From a virus, in the IMG/VR virus record IMGVR_UViG_3300025655_000372, positions 1 through 20,660 of that record: 20,660 bases of DNA. The stretch is one strand, 5' to 3'. Both the position numbers and the translations under genes were made by a program. This document shows positions 20,569-20,660 of this stretch, in pieces. Each line of letters opens with the position of its first letter. Within the stretch, counting starts at the first letter, position 1. Below the pieces are notes generated by a model. That model ran no database searches. It saw only the letters and a program-made list of their open reading frames with translations, and had not been told where the DNA came from.

Positions 20569-20660
20569 CTACTTCTTTCGCTTCATGCTTTCCTGTAGCT
20601 GCATCATACACAATCTAGCATATGGTGTAGATGTATCTTTGAATACACTTTTGCCCCACC
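20569..20660 (-). CDS. Unknown protein, C-terminal end (enters window)
   Basis: An open frame enters at the right edge and stops with TAG at 20569-20571. Only 29 residues are visible, ending in a charged helix QLQESMKRKK. It stops three bases before the next ATG. Too little is shown to identify it. Confidence 0.55.
   Translation of the reverse strand, partial: WGKSVFKDTSTPYARLCMMQLQESMKRKK

Noticed and set aside
1-20660. tRNA genes
   Set aside because: I saw no cloverleaf with acceptor pairing and TTCRA-type arm in either strand, though a tRNA scan was not possible.

Overview
This window looks like part of a tailed double-stranded DNA phage genome (or a metagenomic phage contig) with T4-like head-packaging genes. 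Every gene I can support lies on the minus strand, so the biological reading order runs from high to low coordinates. Genes are tightly packed. Many stops and starts overlap (TAATG, ATGA), Shine-Dalgarno (SD) sequences are strong (AGGAG, GGGGG), and some starts are GTG or TTG. I see no tRNA, rRNA, CRISPR array, integrase or insertion sequence. The sigma70-type promoters and the lipoprotein signal fit a Gram-negative bacterial host, but that is an inference.

Layout in reading order. (1) 20660-16.4 kb holds tail and adsorption genes: the end of an upstream gene, a 40-aa Cys-containing protein, a long repeat-rich fibre with an Mtd-like N-terminus and six HTH motifs, a beta-helix-like protein, a small conserved-looking protein and a one-helix membrane protein. 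(2) 16.4-14.1 kb holds small unknown proteins, a zinc-knuckle protein, a terminator/promoter region and a tandem pair of exported fibronectin-III (FnIII) proteins, one of them a lipoprotein. (3) 14.1-13.3 kb encodes a Mom-like GNAT protein, a candidate DNA base-modification enzyme. (4) 13.2-7.2 kb is an accessory block of mostly small genes, driven by four copies of one promoter cassette plus a fifth related promoter. It includes an AAA+ ATPase, a DUF2958 protein, a zinc-ribbon/DUF3310 protein and apparent DUF3310 debris. Many genes here are visibly richer in GC than the structural genes. (5) 7.2-5.3 kb holds a possible DUF3293-like protein, a multi-zinc protein and a DUF932 protein. (6) 5.2-0 kb is the packaging module: a hairpin covering the terL ribosome site, the large terminase, a gp20-like portal, then two unknown proteins and the start of a third.

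Together, the right side builds the adsorption apparatus and the left side packages DNA into the head. The middle likely carries host-interaction and DNA-modification functions, expressed from a reused promoter whose spacer differs from copy to copy. The main points for follow-up are that promoter family, the Mom-like protein, the paired exported FnIII proteins, the direct repeats and DUF3310 fragments around 7.8-9.5 kb, and the hairpin on terL. All functional calls come from reading motifs by eye; no database search was run.
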